64,000 nucleotides of DNA, from NCBI RefSeq assembly GCF_900105515.1, contig NZ_FNSY01000001.1, forward strand, positions 3,782,001 through 3,846,000, in the 5' to 3' direction. The stretch's first letter is position 1, and the number at the start of each line of letters is the position of its first letter. Both the position numbers and the translations under genes were made by a program. This DNA comes from Streptomyces sp. 2131.1 (lineage in GTDB: Bacteria; Actinomycetota; Actinomycetes; Streptomycetales; Streptomycetaceae). This document shows, one piece after another, positions 24,645 to 33,317 of this stretch. The notes under the pieces are model-generated. The model was given only the letters and a program-made list of their open reading frames with translations. It searched no databases and was not told the DNA's origin.

Positions 24645-25471
24645 GCGACGCCGCGGCACTGCCCGGGCAGCCGCGCGGCGGCGTGCTGTCCGGTCCCGCC
24701 ACGACCCGTGCGGTCAACGTCCTGGCGCCCAACCCCTCGGCGATGACGCTGGACGGCACCAACACGTGGATCGTCGCCGAGCCCGACTCGGACCTGGCGG
24801 TGGTCATCGACCCGGGCCCGCTGGACGACGCCCATCTGCGGGCCGTCATCGACACCGCCGAGCGGGCGGGCCGCCGGATCGCGCTGACACTCCTCACCCA
24901 CGGTCACCCGGACCACGCGGAGGGCGCGGCGCGGTTCGCGGAACTGACGCGGACGAAGGTGCGGGCGCTCGACCCGCAGTTGCGGCTCGGCGACGAGGGC
25001 CTGGGCACGGGTGACGTGATCACGACTGGCGGCCTGGAGATGTACGTGGTGCCGACGCCGGGCCACACGGCGGACTCGCTGTCGTTCCATCTGCCGGCCG
25101 ATCGCGCGGTGCTGACCGGGGACACGATCCTCGGGCGCGGGACGACGCTGGTGGCGCACCCGGACGGGCGGCTGGGGGACTACCTCGACTCGCTGCGGCG
25201 GTTGCGCTCGCTGACCGTCGACGACGGCGTGCACACGGTGCTGCCGGGGCACGGGCCGGTGCTGGAGGACGCGCAGGGCGCGGTCGAGTTCTATCTTGCC
25301 CACCGCGCGCACCGGCTGGCCCAGGTGGAGACGGCGGTGGAGTCCGGCTACCGGACCTCATCCGAGGTGGTGGCCCATGTCTACGCGGATGTGGACCGTT
25401 CGCTGTGGCCGGCGGCGGAGCTGTCGGTGCGGGCGCAGCTGGAGTACCTGGTCGAGCACGGGCTGATCTGA
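24641..25471 (+). CDS. MBL-fold metallo-hydrolase
   Basis: 276 residues. Metal-binding signature LLTHGHPDHAEGAARF (HxHxDH), then PTPGHTADSLSFHLP (second His), LTGDTILGRGTT (bridging Asp) and VLPGHGPVLED (last His). A C-terminal helix cap (LAQVETAVESGYRTSSEVVAHVYADV) resembles the LACTB2/glyoxalase II-like group. It probably hydrolyses an ester, thioester or phosphodiester. It is translationally coupled to the NUDIX gene, so the two may act on the same class of compound. A strong hairpin follows. Confidence 0.9.
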   Translation: MSDAAALPGQPRGGVLSGPATTRAVNVLAPNPSAMTLDGTNTWIVAEPDSDLAVVIDPGPLDDAHLRAVIDTAERAGRRIALTLLTHGHPDHAEGAARFAELTRTKVRALDPQLRLGDEGLGTGDVITTGGLEMYVVPTPGHTADSLSFHLPADRAVLTGDTILGRGTTLVAHPDGRLGDYLDSLRRLRSLTVDDGVHTVLPGHGPVLEDAQGAVEFYLAHRAHRLAQVETAVESGYRTSSEVVAHVYADVDRSLWPAAELSVRAQLEYLVEHGLI

Positions 25472-25481
25472 GGCCACATGC

Positions 25482-25522
25482 GCGAGAGGGGCCCCGCCGG
25501 GTGTCGGCGGGGCCCCTCTCGC
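25482..25522. terminator. Bidirectional terminator between the MBL and crp genes
   Basis: Perfect 18-bp arms (25482-25499, 25505-25522), loop GGTGT, between convergent stop codons. Confidence 0.9.
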
Positions 25523-25540
25523 ACGGCGTACGACGGCGGG

Positions 25541-26215
25541 TCAGCGCGAGCGCTTGGCGAGCCGTTCCACGTCCAGGAGGATCACCGCGCGGGCCTCCAG
25601 GCGCAGCCAGCCGCGGCCGGCGAAGTCGGCGAGGGCCTTGTTGACCGTCTCGCGGGAGGCGCCGACCAGCTGGGCCAGCTCCTCCTGCGTCAGGTCGTGC
25701 ACCACGTGGATGCCTTCCTCGGACTGGACGCCGAAGCGGCGCGACAGGTCCAGGAGGGCGCGGGCGACACGGCCGGGCACGTCGGAGAAGACCAGGTCGG
25801 ACATCTGGTCGTTGGTCTTGCGCAGGCGCCGGGCGACGGCGCGCAGGAGGGCCGTGGCCACCTCGGGGCGCGCGTTGAGCCAGGGCTGCAGGTCGCCGTG
25901 GCCCAGGCCGAGGAGCTTGACCTCGGTCAGCGCGGTGGCGGTGGCGGTGCGCGGGCCCGGGTCGAAGAGCGAGAGCTCGCCGATCAGCTCGCCGGGGCCG
26001 AGGACCGCCAGCATGTTCTCGCGGCCGTCGGGGGAGGTGCGGTGGAGCTTCACCTTGCCCTCGGTGACCACATAGAGGCGGTCGCCGGGGTCACCCTCGT
26101 GGAACAGCGCGTCGCCGCGCGCGAGGGTCACCTCACTCATCGAGGCGCGGAGCTCCGCGGCCTGCTCGTCATCGAGCGCCGCGAAAAGCGGGGCGCGCCG
26201 CAGAACGTCGTCCAC
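25541..26215 (-). CDS. crp: Crp/Fnr family transcriptional regulator
   Basis: 224 residues. The N-terminal cyclic-nucleotide-binding fold has ALFHEGDPGDRLYVVTEGKVKLHRTSPDGRENMLAVLGPGELIGELSLFDPGPRTATATALTEV; the GELSLF...RTATA piece corresponds to the cAMP phosphate cassette. The C-terminal helix-turn-helix is LTQEELAQLVGASRETVNKALADFAGRGWL. In Streptomyces Crp controls germination, development and antibiotic synthesis genes, and the nth neighbour fits that chromosomal locus. A candidate Crp site lies about 65 bp upstream of the start codon, so autoregulation is likely. Naming as crp rests on family and synteny. Confidence 0.92.
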   Translation of the reverse strand: MDDVLRRAPLFAALDDEQAAELRASMSEVTLARGDALFHEGDPGDRLYVVTEGKVKLHRTSPDGRENMLAVLGPGELIGELSLFDPGPRTATATALTEVKLLGLGHGDLQPWLNARPEVATALLRAVARRLRKTNDQMSDLVFSDVPGRVARALLDLSRRFGVQSEEGIHVVHDLTQEELAQLVGASRETVNKALADFAGRGWLRLEARAVILLDVERLAKRSR

Positions 26216-26277
26216 GAGTTCTCTCCTTGTCGGCCTGTTCAGGGAACCGTGGTCCCCATCATGCCGGACGGTAAAAC

Positions 26278-26293
26278 AGTGCGATCAATCACA
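26278..26293. promoter_or_regulatory. Candidate Crp binding site upstream of crp and nth
   Basis: AGTGCGATCAATCACA has a perfect right half-site (TCACA) and a 3/5 left half-site relative to the classical TGTGA-N6-TCACA. It also fits GTG-N8-CAC. It is the only such site I noticed in the 184-bp divergent region. Confidence 0.45.
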
Positions 26294-26399
26294 AACCAGT
26301 TTGACGCACGCGCGTGCCGAGGGGTACGGCAGGGGGCCGATTGGGGGCGGATCAACGGTGACCGGGGCGGATGTCAGTGGCGGGCTCTAGGCTGGCCGG

Positions 26400-27500
26400 G
26401 TGTCCAGAATGCCGGTGAGAGCGCAGGCCAAGGGGGCTGATGGAGTGTCGGAGGGCCGTGATTCCGCTGTGGGCGAACAAGGTGCGGGCAACCGGAAGAA
26501 TGTGAAGAAAACGGCGGAAAACCGGTCCGGATCGGCGAAGAGCCGTCCCGCCGGGGCCACCGGCTCCGGATCGGCCAGGAGAGCGAAGTCGGGCGGTGAC
26601 GAAGCCGCTCGTGCGCCGAAGCCGAAGGGTGACGAAGCGGCTCGTGCGCCGAAGTCGGGCGGTGACGAAGCTGCCCGTGCGCCGAAGTCGGGCGGTGACG
26701 AAGCCGCTCGTGCGCCGAAGAAGAAGCCGGGCCGGCCGGAGTCGCACCTGGCCATGGTCCGCCGCGCCCGCCGGATCAACCGCGAGCTCGCCGAGGTCTA
26801 CCCGTACGCCCACCCGGAGCTGGACTTCCGCAATCCGTTCGAGCTGCTCGTGGCCACGGTTCTCTCCGCCCAGACCACGGACCTGAGGGTCAACCAGACG
26901 ACGCCCGCCCTCTTCGCCGCCTATCCCACCCCCGAGGACATGGCCGCCGCCGTCCCGGAGGAGCTGGAGGAGCTCATCCGGCCGACCGGCTTCTTCCGGG
27001 CCAAGGCGAAGTCGCTGCTCGGCCTGTCCGCCGCGCTCCGGGACGACTTCGGCGGCGAGGTGCCGGGGCGGCTCGCGGACCTCGTCAAGCTGCCCGGCGT
27101 CGGCCGCAAGACGGCCAACGTCGTGCTCGGCAACGCCTTCGGAGTGCCCGGAATCACCGTGGACACCCACTTCGGGCGGCTGGTCCGGCGGTGGAAGTGG
27201 ACAGACCAGGAGGACCCCGAGAAGGTCGAGGCGGAGATCGCGGCGATCTTCCCTAAGAGCGAGTGGACCATGCTCTCGCACCGCGTGATCTTCCACGGCC
27301 GCCGCGTCTGCCACGCCCGCAAGCCCGCCTGTGGCGCCTGCCCGATCGCCCCGCTGTGCCCTTCCTACGGTGAGGGCGAGACGGACCCGGAGAAGGCCCG
27401 CAAGCTCCTGAAGTACGAGATGGGCGGCCGTCCGGGCCAGCGGCTGAACCCGCCCGCGGACTACCCGGGCAGCCCGGCACCTCCGCTGGGAACCGACTGA
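26400..27500 (+). CDS. nth: Endonuclease III (DNA glycosylase/AP lyase) with an N-terminal repeat extension
   Basis: 366 residues. Base-excision repair of oxidised pyrimidines. The catalytic core starts near residue 118 (HLAMVRRARRINRELAEVYPYAHPELDFRNPFELLVATVLSAQTTD). The helix-hairpin-helix LPGVGRKTANVV carries catalytic Lys237, TVDTHFGRL carries Asp255, and the iron-sulfur loop is C-x6-C-x2-C-x5-C (CHARKPACGACPIAPLC). The first 115 residues are basic, low-complexity and include four copies of a GGDEAARAPK-type unit; they are not part of the enzyme family. The GTG at 26400 is taken as start, but a shorter protein starting within the extension is possible. Confidence 0.93.
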   Translation: MSRMPVRAQAKGADGVSEGRDSAVGEQGAGNRKNVKKTAENRSGSAKSRPAGATGSGSARRAKSGGDEAARAPKPKGDEAARAPKSGGDEAARAPKSGGDEAARAPKKKPGRPESHLAMVRRARRINRELAEVYPYAHPELDFRNPFELLVATVLSAQTTDLRVNQTTPALFAAYPTPEDMAAAVPEELEELIRPTGFFRAKAKSLLGLSAALRDDFGGEVPGRLADLVKLPGVGRKTANVVLGNAFGVPGITVDTHFGRLVRRWKWTDQEDPEKVEAEIAAIFPKSEWTMLSHRVIFHGRRVCHARKPACGACPIAPLCPSYGEGETDPEKARKLLKYEMGGRPGQRLNPPADYPGSPAPPLGTD

Positions 27501-27562
27501 CGCGGACCGCTTCTGCGGAACGAATCGCGGGACGGCAGGCGTTGTGAGACGGAGGGGTGCCC

Positions 27563-28399
27563 ATGAAGACGCATGAATCCGGCACGGAGCAGCATGGCGA
27601 GCAGCAGTACGGCGGCACGGGACGCGCTGACGCGCAGCGCCGCGGGACGGGGCAGCGCGGCGGCGCGGAGTACGGCGGTGCCCGCGGCGGCCGTACGGAC
27701 GTCGTGACCGCCGGCGCCGACGGTGACGGAGTGCCGGTCACGGTCTCGGCCGACGGGCTCCCGGAATGGCTCGATCCGGTGGTGAGCGCCGCGCGGACCG
27801 TGCGGCCGCAGCAGCTCAGCCGTTTCCTGCCGCCGGAGAGCGGCGCGGGGCGCCAGTCCGCCGTGCTCGTCCTGTTCGGCGAGGGTGCCCGCGGGCCCGA
27901 ACTCCTCCTGATGGAACGGGCCGGGAGCCTGCGTTCCCACCCGGGCCAGCCGTCGTTTCCGGGCGGCTCGCTCGACCCGGAGGACGGCGACCAGGCGACG
28001 ACCGGGCCGCTGAGGGCAGCTCTGCGGGAGGCGGAGGAGGAGACCGGCCTCGATCCGGGCGGGGTGCAGATCTTCGGTGTGCTGCCCCGGCTCTACATCC
28101 CGGTGAGCAGCTTCGTGGTGACGCCCGTCCTCGGCTGGTGGCGTGAGCCCAGCCCGGTCGGTGTCGTAGACCCCGGCGAGACGGCACGGGTCTTCACGGT
28201 CCCCGTGGCGGATCTCACGGACCCGGCCAACCGGGCGACGGCCGTCCATCCAAGCGGCCATCAAGGCCCGGCATTCCTGGTCGAATCGGCCCTCGTCTGG
28301 GGGTTCACGGCCGGGGTGATCGACCGGATCCTGCACTTCGCGGGCTGGGAACGCCCGTGGGACAGAGCCAGGCAGGTGCCGCTCGACTGGCGCGCATGA
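27563..28399 (+). CDS. CoA pyrophosphatase-type NUDIX hydrolase
   Basis: 278 residues. After about 80 low-complexity residues comes the fold with the CoA-specific UPF0035 element LLLMERAGSLRSHPGQPSFPGG immediately before the Nudix box (GSLDPEDGDQATTGPLRAALREAEEETGLDPG). Such enzymes cleave CoA or acyl-CoA to 3',5'-ADP and phosphopantetheine. ATG 27563 is preferred over GTG 27557 because GGAGG (27551-27555) is 7 nt from the ATG and only 1 nt from the GTG. It lies between nth and the MarP-like protease gene, same direction, no overlaps. Confidence 0.9.
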   Translation: MKTHESGTEQHGEQQYGGTGRADAQRRGTGQRGGAEYGGARGGRTDVVTAGADGDGVPVTVSADGLPEWLDPVVSAARTVRPQQLSRFLPPESGAGRQSAVLVLFGEGARGPELLLMERAGSLRSHPGQPSFPGGSLDPEDGDQATTGPLRAALREAEEETGLDPGGVQIFGVLPRLYIPVSSFVVTPVLGWWREPSPVGVVDPGETARVFTVPVADLTDPANRATAVHPSGHQGPAFLVESALVWGFTAGVIDRILHFAGWERPWDRARQVPLDWRA

Positions 28400-28496
28400 C
28401 AGGCTGACTTCCGTGTTCCGCCGCTCCGGCCCTGCCCGGACCACGGAGACGACGGAGACAAAGGGGCCCGGTGACGAATCTGCGAGGCTATAGACG

Positions 28497-29702
28497 GTGA
28501 ACGTGCTGGACATCCTGCTGCTGGCCGGAGCCGTGTGGTTCGCGGTCATCGGCTACCGCCAGGGGTTCGTCGTCGGCATTCTGTCGGTGATCGGGTTCCT
28601 GGGCGGCGGTCTCGTCGCCGTCTACCTGCTTCCGGTCCTGTGGGACCAGATGACGGACGGCTCGGAGGTCTCCTCCACCGCGGCCGTCGTCGCGGTCGTC
28701 ATCGTGATCGTGTGCGCGTCGATCGGCCAGGCCTTCACCACCCACCTGGGCAACAAACTCCGCCGCCACATCACGTGGTCGCCCGCGCGCGCTCTGGACG
28801 CGACCGGCGGAGCCCTGGTCAACGTGGTGGCGATGCTGCTGGTCGCCTGGCTGATCGGCTCGGCCCTGGCCGGCACCTCGCTGCCCACGCTCGGCAAGGA
28901 GGTCCGCAGCTCCTCGGTGCTGCTGGGCGTCTCCCGGGTGATGCCGCCCCAGGCGTCCACCTGGTTCACGGACTTCTCGTCCGTCCTCGCGCAGAACGGC
29001 TTCCCGCAGGTCTTCAGCCCGTTCGCGAACGAACCGATCACCGAGGTCAGGGCCCCCGACCCGGCGCTCGTCGGCAGCCCCGTCGCCGCGCGCGCCAAGC
29101 AGTCCATCGTGAAGGTCGTGGGCACGGCCCCGAGCTGCGGCAAGGTCCTCGAAGGCACTGGATTCGTCTTCTCCGACCGCCGGGTGATGACCAACGCCCA
29201 CGTCGTCGGCGGCGTCGACGAGCCGACCGTCCAGATCGGCGGCCAGGGACGCCTGTACGACGCCAGGGTCGTCCTCTACGACTGGCGGCGCGACATCGCC
29301 GTGCTCGACGTACCGGACCTGGACGTGAAGCCGCTGCGCTTCGCGGACACCGACAGCGACGCGGAGTCGGGCGACAGCGCCATCGTCGCGGGCTTCCCGG
29401 AGAACGGCGCGTACGACGTACGCTCCGCGCGCGTCCGGGCCCGCATCGACGCCAACGGCCCCGACATCTACCACCGGGGCACGGTCCGCCGCGACGTGTA
29501 CTCCCTCTACACCACGGTCCGCCAGGGCAACTCCGGCGGCCCGCTGCTCACCCCCGAGGGCAAGGTGTACGGGGTCGTGTTCGCGAAGTCGCTCGACGAC
29601 CCGGACACCGGCTACGCGCTGACAGCGGACGAGATCCGCGACGACATCACGCAGGGCCGGGCCGCCAACCAGCAGGTCGACAGCCAGGGGTGCGCGCTCT
29701 AG
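28497..29702 (+). CDS. MarP-like membrane serine protease (CvpA domain plus trypsin-like domain)
   Basis: 401 residues. Four membrane helices in the first 140 residues (VLDILLLAGAVWFAVIGYRQGFVVGILSVIGFLGGGLVAVYLLP...) form a colicin V production (CvpA) domain. A periplasmic-side trypsin-like protease follows: His in MTNAHVVGG, Asp in WRRDIAVLDV, Ser in RQGNSGGPLL. Two cysteines (APSCGK and the terminal QGCAL) may form the disulfide known in the M. tuberculosis homologue MarP (Rv3671c), needed for acid and oxidative stress survival. In that genome it also follows nth and a NUDIX gene, the order found here. GTG start. Confidence 0.93.
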   Translation: MNVLDILLLAGAVWFAVIGYRQGFVVGILSVIGFLGGGLVAVYLLPVLWDQMTDGSEVSSTAAVVAVVIVIVCASIGQAFTTHLGNKLRRHITWSPARALDATGGALVNVVAMLLVAWLIGSALAGTSLPTLGKEVRSSSVLLGVSRVMPPQASTWFTDFSSVLAQNGFPQVFSPFANEPITEVRAPDPALVGSPVAARAKQSIVKVVGTAPSCGKVLEGTGFVFSDRRVMTNAHVVGGVDEPTVQIGGQGRLYDARVVLYDWRRDIAVLDVPDLDVKPLRFADTDSDAESGDSAIVAGFPENGAYDVRSARVRARIDANGPDIYHRGTVRRDVYSLYTTVRQGNSGGPLLTPEGKVYGVVFAKSLDDPDTGYALTADEIRDDITQGRAANQQVDSQGCAL

Positions 29703-29760
29703 GGCGTGTCCGACGGATCAGGGTCGCGCACCCGGCCATGATCCGCCGGACACGCCCTAG
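29699..29760. repeat. 62-bp MITE-like palindrome flanked by CTAG
   Basis: Arms of 22 bp (29699-29720 and 29739-29760) match at 21 of 22 positions and begin and end with CTAG. The inner termini GGGCGTGTCCG are of the type seen at ends of IS5-related elements in Streptomyces. Its first bases supply the TAG stop of the protease gene. It may double as a terminator. Confidence 0.65.
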
Positions 29761-29787
29761 AGGTCCGCGAGGGTGCCCGCCGGTACG

Positions 29788-29874
29788 TCAGTTGCGGGGG
29801 TGGCGCAGCCGCGCCGAGACCCAGCGGGCCCGGCGGCGGAGGATGCGGGAGATGCCGAGCCGAGGATCATGCAT
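29788..29874 (-). CDS. Possible small basic protein, 28 aa
   Basis: The minus strand encodes MHDPRLGISRILRRRARWVSARLRHPRN from ATG 29874, with strongly GC-biased third positions (CGC ATC CTC CGC CGC CGG GCC CGC). An upstream in-frame GTG (29892, VHALHV) would add 6 residues. No clear Shine-Dalgarno is present. The Arg-rich amphipathic helix could be real or a relic of a longer gene; I do not recognise it with certainty. Confidence 0.3.
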   Translation of the reverse strand: MHDPRLGISRILRRRARWVSARLRHPRN

Positions 29875-30097
29875 GACGTGCAAAGCGTGCACCCGGCCCT
29901 GAAGGCCGTCCCCCTCATGAATGCTCGGAACCGCCGTGGCGGTCGAGCGACGGTTGCGTGCTGCGTCACCGAAGTCGTGCGTCCAGCCCATACCCGGACG
30001 TCTGCCCGTGCCTCATGGTCCGTAACCGCCTATCCGTCAGCCAATTGGCCTATGCGTCAGGCACGTGGCTGTTCCTCGGAAACACGTGCGCACGGGC

Positions 30098-31123
30098 TCA
30101 GCGATCGGGCTCGGAATCCTTGAGCCAGTTGATGAGTTCGGCCGAGAAGCCGGCCGGATCCTCCTCATGCGGGAAGTGGCCGAGACCGTCGAAAAGTCGC
30201 CAACGGTAGGGCGCCTCGACGTACTCACCGGATCCGGCGGAGCTGCGGGTGCGGACCGCCGGATCGAGTGAACCGTGCAGATGCAGCGTCGGCACCCGAA
30301 CGGGCCGTTTCATGCGCCGGTTGAACTGGATGCCGTCCGGCCGTGCCAGCGAGCGCACCATCCAGCGGTACGGCTCGATCGAGCAGTGCGCGGTCGAGGG
30401 GATGGACATGGCGCGCCGGTAGACGTCCAGCGCGGCCTCGTCCGGGAAGTCTTCCCCGCCCGGCCCCGCCCAGTCGCTGATGAGCCGCGCCACCAGGGCG
30501 GCGTCGTCGACGACGAGTTGACGCTCCGGCACCCACGGCCGCTGGAAACCCCAGATGTACGAGCCGGCCCGGGACTGCGCGAAGTCGGAGAGCATCGACG
30601 AGCGCCACCGCCGCGGGTGGGGCATCGAGGAGACGACCAGCCGGCGCACCAGCTTGGGGCGCATCACGGCGGCCGTCCAGGCCAGGTAGCCGCCCATGTC
30701 GTGGCCGACGAGAGCGGCGTCCGGCTCGCCGAGCGACCGGACCACGCCGGTGATGTCCAGCGCCAGGTTGGCGGGATCGTAGCCCCGGGGCGTGCGGTCG
30801 CTGCCGCCGACGCCGCGAAGGTCCATCGCCACGGCCCGGAAACCGGCCTCGGCGAGCGCGGGCAGTTGGTGGCGCCAGGTCCACCAGAACTGCGGGAAGC
30901 CGTGCAGGAGGAGGACCAGCGGCCCTTCACCCATCTCGGCGATGTGGAAGCGGGCACCGTTCGCCGCGACGTCCCGGTGGATCCAGGGGCCGTCGAGGCG
31001 TACGGGGCCGCCGGCCGGGGCGAACGGCGCGGACGCGGCGTCCGCCGGGCCGGAGAGTCCTTCGTGGCCCGCCCGGCCGTCCGGGGCCGGGAGGCCGGAT
31101 GCGCTGGAATCGGGGACGGTCAT
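30098..31123 (-). CDS. Alpha/beta hydrolase, epoxide hydrolase-like
   Basis: 341 residues. The first 45 are disordered. The hydrolase fold follows: LVLLLHGFPQFWWTWRHQLP (HGxP oxyanion motif), LRGVGGSDRTPRGYD, and the nucleophile elbow ALVGHDMGGYLAW with Asp as nucleophile, the mark of epoxide hydrolases and haloalkane dehalogenases. The C-terminal LHGSLDPAVR and GLGHFPHEEDP supply the acid and catalytic His. The start (ATG 31123) overlaps the stop of the upstream holin-X-like gene by 4 nt, so the pair is co-translated. Substrate unknown. Confidence 0.9.
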   Translation of the reverse strand: MTVPDSSASGLPAPDGRAGHEGLSGPADAASAPFAPAGGPVRLDGPWIHRDVAANGARFHIAEMGEGPLVLLLHGFPQFWWTWRHQLPALAEAGFRAVAMDLRGVGGSDRTPRGYDPANLALDITGVVRSLGEPDAALVGHDMGGYLAWTAAVMRPKLVRRLVVSSMPHPRRWRSSMLSDFAQSRAGSYIWGFQRPWVPERQLVVDDAALVARLISDWAGPGGEDFPDEAALDVYRRAMSIPSTAHCSIEPYRWMVRSLARPDGIQFNRRMKRPVRVPTLHLHGSLDPAVRTRSSAGSGEYVEAPYRWRLFDGLGHFPHEEDPAGFSAELINWLKDSEPDR

Positions 31124-31650
31124 GTGGACGAGCGTGCCACAGCCGACGCCTTGTCCTGGACCGGTGCGGTTTCGAGGGCCCGGTCCGCGCGGGTGCTGCC
31201 GCCCACCGGGAGGATCGCGTCGGCGGCGATCTCCGGACGGGGGTGCGGCTTGACGCCCTGGAGGACGGCCGCGGTCTGCTTGGCGGACGCGATGGACTTC
31301 TCCGGCGGCTTGACCTTCTTGATCTTCGCGTACCCGAAGAGCGCGAGCAGGATGCCCAGCAGGATGAACGCGCCGCCCACGATCAGGAACGACCAGGCGA
31401 GTCCCAGCCCCAGGTTGTGGATGCCGTACGCGGCCGCGAAGCTCAGCACCGGGATCGAGAACAGGATCAGCACGCCCGTGACGATGAACGCCACACTGCC
31501 GATGACGCCGCGCTTGACGTCCTGCCGCACCTCGGCCTTGGCCAGGGCGATTTCGTCGTGCACCAGCGCCGACAGTTCGGCCGTCGCCGACGCGACCAGC
31601 TGGCCGAGACTGCGGTCGGCGCCGCCCGCGTAATTGCCGGGGTCGCTCAT
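31120..31650 (-). CDS. Actinobacterial holin-X/phage holin-like membrane protein
   Basis: 176 residues. An amphipathic N-terminus (SLGQLVASATAELSALVHDEIALAKAEVRQDVKR) precedes two adjacent membrane helices (GVIGSVAFIVTGVLILFSIPVLSFAAAYGI; GLAWSFLIVGGAFILLGILLALFGYAKI) and a soluble tail. This is the pattern of Actinobacterial holin-X (PF07332). Despite the name, chromosomal copies are not known to lyse cells; the role is unknown. First gene of a two-gene unit with the alpha/beta hydrolase. The NhaA gene to the right is on the same strand and ends 39 bp before it. Confidence 0.88.
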   Translation of the reverse strand: MSDPGNYAGGADRSLGQLVASATAELSALVHDEIALAKAEVRQDVKRGVIGSVAFIVTGVLILFSIPVLSFAAAYGIHNLGLGLAWSFLIVGGAFILLGILLALFGYAKIKKVKPPEKSIASAKQTAAVLQGVKPHPRPEIAADAILPVGGSTRADRALETAPVQDKASAVARSST

Positions 31651-31689
31651 CCCTGACTCCCTCTCCTGTTCAACACGTCCGATGTCAGA

Positions 31690-33096
31690 TCATGCCGGAC
31701 TGTCCGGCTTGCTGCTCGCTGCCCCCGCCAGTCGGGCAAGGCGGCGGTGCTCGGCCGCCTTCGCCTCGTGGATGGCGGCCATCCTCAGGTGGTACGCCGG
31801 ATCGCCCTGTTCGTAGACGTCCGGTACTCCGGAACCGTCCTCGTCGAGTTCTTCGGCGTCGGACAGCGCCCTGTATCTGCGTACCCGGAGTTTGAGCAGT
31901 ACACCGGAGAGTACGGCGGCAATCAGGGAGCCGAACAGAACCGACGCCTTGATCTCGTTGATCATGTCGTCGTCACCGGCGAAGGCGAGCTCCCCGATCA
32001 GCAGCGAGACGGTGAAGCCGATGCCCGCGAGGGTGGCGATGGCGAAGACGTCCGCCCAGGCCAGGTCCTTGTTCAATTCGGCCTTGGTGAGCCGCGTGGT
32101 CAGCCACGTACCGCCGAAGACGCCGATCGTCTTGCCGGCGACGAGTCCCAGGACGACCCCGAGCGTCTCGGGCCTGTCGAAGACACCGGCCACCGCGCCG
32201 CCGGAGAGGGAGACTCCGGCGGAGAAGAGCGCGAAGACCGGCACCGCGAACCCCGCCGACAGCGGGTGCACCAGGTGCTCGACGCGTTCCCCGGGCGAGT
32301 GCTCCTCGCCCTCGCGCCGGGTGCAGCGCAGCATCAGCCCCATGGCGACACCGGCGATGGTGGCGTGGACGCCGCTGTTGTACATCAGCCCCCAGATGAC
32401 CAGGGCGAGCGGTACGTAGACGTACCAGCCGCGTACGCCGAGGCGGAGGAGCAGATAGAAGAGGCCGAGACCCAGGAAGGCGCCGCCGAGCGTGAGGAAG
32501 TCGATGTCCTCGGTGAAGAAGACGGCGATGATCAGGATCGCGAAGAGGTCGTCCACGACGGCGAGCGTCAGCAGGAAGGCCCGGAGCGCGGCCGGCAGCG
32601 AGGCGCCGATGACGGCGAGAACGGCGAGCGCGAAGGCGATGTCGGTGGCGGTGGGAACGGCCCAGCCGTCCGTGGAGCCGTCACCGAGCACGTTCACCAG
32701 CGTGTAGACGACCGCCGGGACGGCCATGCCGCAGAGCGCGGCGGCCACGGGGAGCGCGGCGGCCCTGGGGTCGCGCAGTTCGCCCGCGACGAGTTCTCGC
32801 TTGAGTTCGACACCGGCGACGAAGAAGAAGACCGCCAGCAGCCCGTCGGCGGCCCAGTGCTCGACGGAGAGGTGCAGCCCGAGGATCTCGGGCCCGAGGC
32901 GGAAGTGGCTGACGGCCGAGTAGCTCGAACCTGCGGTGTTCGCCCACACCAGTGCGGCCACGGCGGCGACCAGCAGGATGACACCGCCGACGGTCTCCGT
33001 ACGCAGGGCGTCGGCGACGTAGTTGCGTTCGGGGAGCGGCAGGCGCCCCAGGAAGGTGCGGCGGGGGCCGGTGGGCGTGGGGGTGGGACGGGCCAC
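31690..33096 (-). CDS. nhaA: Na+/H+ antiporter NhaA
   Basis: 468 residues with about 11-12 membrane helices. The NhaA hallmarks are present: VFFFVAGVELKRELVAGEL, PTATDIAFALAVLA (TDIAFA with the essential Asp), LTLAVVDDLFAILIIAVFF (the paired DD of the ion path) and GIGFTVSLLIGELAF. It exchanges internal Na+ for protons. A soluble C-terminal tail of about 60 residues (ALSDAEELDEDGSGVPDVYEQGDPAYHLRMAAIHEAKAAEHRRLARLAG) is added. The GTG start at 33096 is supported by GGAGGTC 7 nt upstream; the long open frame further right is a shadow of acsA. Confidence 0.95.
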   Translation of the reverse strand: MARPTPTPTGPRRTFLGRLPLPERNYVADALRTETVGGVILLVAAVAALVWANTAGSSYSAVSHFRLGPEILGLHLSVEHWAADGLLAVFFFVAGVELKRELVAGELRDPRAAALPVAAALCGMAVPAVVYTLVNVLGDGSTDGWAVPTATDIAFALAVLAVIGASLPAALRAFLLTLAVVDDLFAILIIAVFFTEDIDFLTLGGAFLGLGLFYLLLRLGVRGWYVYVPLALVIWGLMYNSGVHATIAGVAMGLMLRCTRREGEEHSPGERVEHLVHPLSAGFAVPVFALFSAGVSLSGGAVAGVFDRPETLGVVLGLVAGKTIGVFGGTWLTTRLTKAELNKDLAWADVFAIATLAGIGFTVSLLIGELAFAGDDDMINEIKASVLFGSLIAAVLSGVLLKLRVRRYRALSDAEELDEDGSGVPDVYEQGDPAYHLRMAAIHEAKAAEHRRLARLAGAASSKPDSPA

Positions 33097-33270
33097 GGGG
33101 GAAGACCTCCGGGTCGGTACGGCAGCGATGGCATGGCTGATGCACTTGCCGACCAGACTTCCCGGCACCCCTGTGGAGATTTTCCTGTTCTGTTGTCGAT
33201 CAACTGCCACTGTACCCGTGTGGCGTGGGAGCCGGGGGTGTGGGAGAGCGGTGATCTCGACCCTAGACGC

Positions 33271-33307
33271 CCGAAGGGCACCCGGCGCGTTGCCGGGTGC
33301 CCTTCGG
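33271..33307 (-). terminator. Terminator of acsA
   Basis: Perfect 16-bp arms (CCGAAGGGCACCCGGC / GCCGGGTGCCCTTCGG), loop GCGTT, starting about 10 bp past the acsA stop codon. Confidence 0.88.
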
Positions 33308-33317
33308 GTCGCCGGTC

